Positions 34,570 to 34,641 of a stretch of DNA of 34,641 nucleotides are shown in pieces. Made by a program: the position numbers and the translations under genes. Within the stretch, counting starts at the first letter, position 1, and every line of letters starts with the position of its first letter. The notes beneath the pieces are model-generated. The model was not told the DNA's origin. It made no database searches and worked only from the letters and a program-made list of their open reading frames with translations. The stretch is taken from NCBI GenBank assembly GCA_009928985.1, contig SABL01000014.1, forward strand, positions 1-34,641, in the 5' to 3' direction. This DNA comes from Clostridia bacterium (GTDB taxonomy: Bacteria > Bacillota > Clostridia > Saccharofermentanales > UBA5734).

Positions 34570-34641
34570 GGGAGCATCCGGCGGCGAGTTCCTAGAGCCG
34601 CGCCAGCGGCGAGGATGTCTGAGCGTAGCCGGATACTCCCC
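34570..34641. repeat. Structured GC-rich repeat, copy 2, at the window edge
   Basis: Second copy at 118-bp offset. Its ends form a 13-bp inverted repeat (34570-34582 with 34628-34640) with one mismatch, enclosing the same inner hairpin. The window ends here, so further copies cannot be excluded. No similar sequence was noticed elsewhere in the window. Confidence 0.85.

Noticed and set aside
34452-34641. Possible CRISPR array
   Set aside because: Only two repeats of about 66 bp with a 52-bp gap; the repeats carry long nested stems and no cas genes are present.

Overview
This 34.6 kb window looks like a chromosomal stretch from a Gram-positive, probably clostridial (Firmicutes) anaerobe with fairly high G+C. 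Reasons: ribonuclease J, bS21 followed by yqeY, a recJ-relA pair, a TmcAL gene near pta-ackA, TTG/GTG starts with strong purine-rich ribosome binding sites, and an archaeal/eukaryotic-type ProS. Lineage is inferred from gene content only. There is no phage, transposase, CRISPR array, rRNA or tRNA in view; most of the window is housekeeping.

Layout. 1-6404: the 3' part of serA, a DUF2207 membrane protein, a surface-type RCC1 propeller on the minus strand, and the CCA-adding enzyme. 6405-11834: a membrane protein joining a catalytically dead-looking PP2C fold to an outside LysM domain, then a minus-strand pair of DUF1015 and a DUF2298/YYY polytopic membrane protein. 12034-15857: alaS, a HIT protein, rpsU (57 codons, GTG start) and yqeY. 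15963-21756: recJ, relA (4-bp overlap) and a PocR/AraC regulator, converging on rnj (minus). 23920-24183: rpsT on its own promoter and terminator. 24364-26942 (minus): tmcAL then tyrS. 26993-32244: a signal-anchored, possibly GH8-like protein, pta-ackA, proS. 32255-32921: what looks like the remains of an Mrp-type cation/proton antiporter operon. 32925-34381 (minus): a small membrane protein translationally coupled to an RluA-type pseudouridine synthase. 34452-34641: two copies of a ~67-bp GC-rich structured repeat running to the window edge.

How the genes relate. Translation and RNA metabolism dominate (cca, alaS, tyrS, proS, rpsU, rpsT, yqeY, tmcAL, rluA-type, rnj), with the stringent response (relA), DNA repair (recJ), acetate/ATP production (pta-ackA) and serine synthesis (serA). 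Promoters repeatedly use an extended -10 (TGnTATAAT-like) with little or no -35.

The points most worth a second look are the structured repeat pair at the 3' end, the collapsed antiporter operon, the PP2C-like/LysM protein, and a pair of interlocked divergent promoters (26952-26984) that appear to give almost leaderless mRNAs for tmcAL and its neighbour. I did not find a clearly new multi-gene system.
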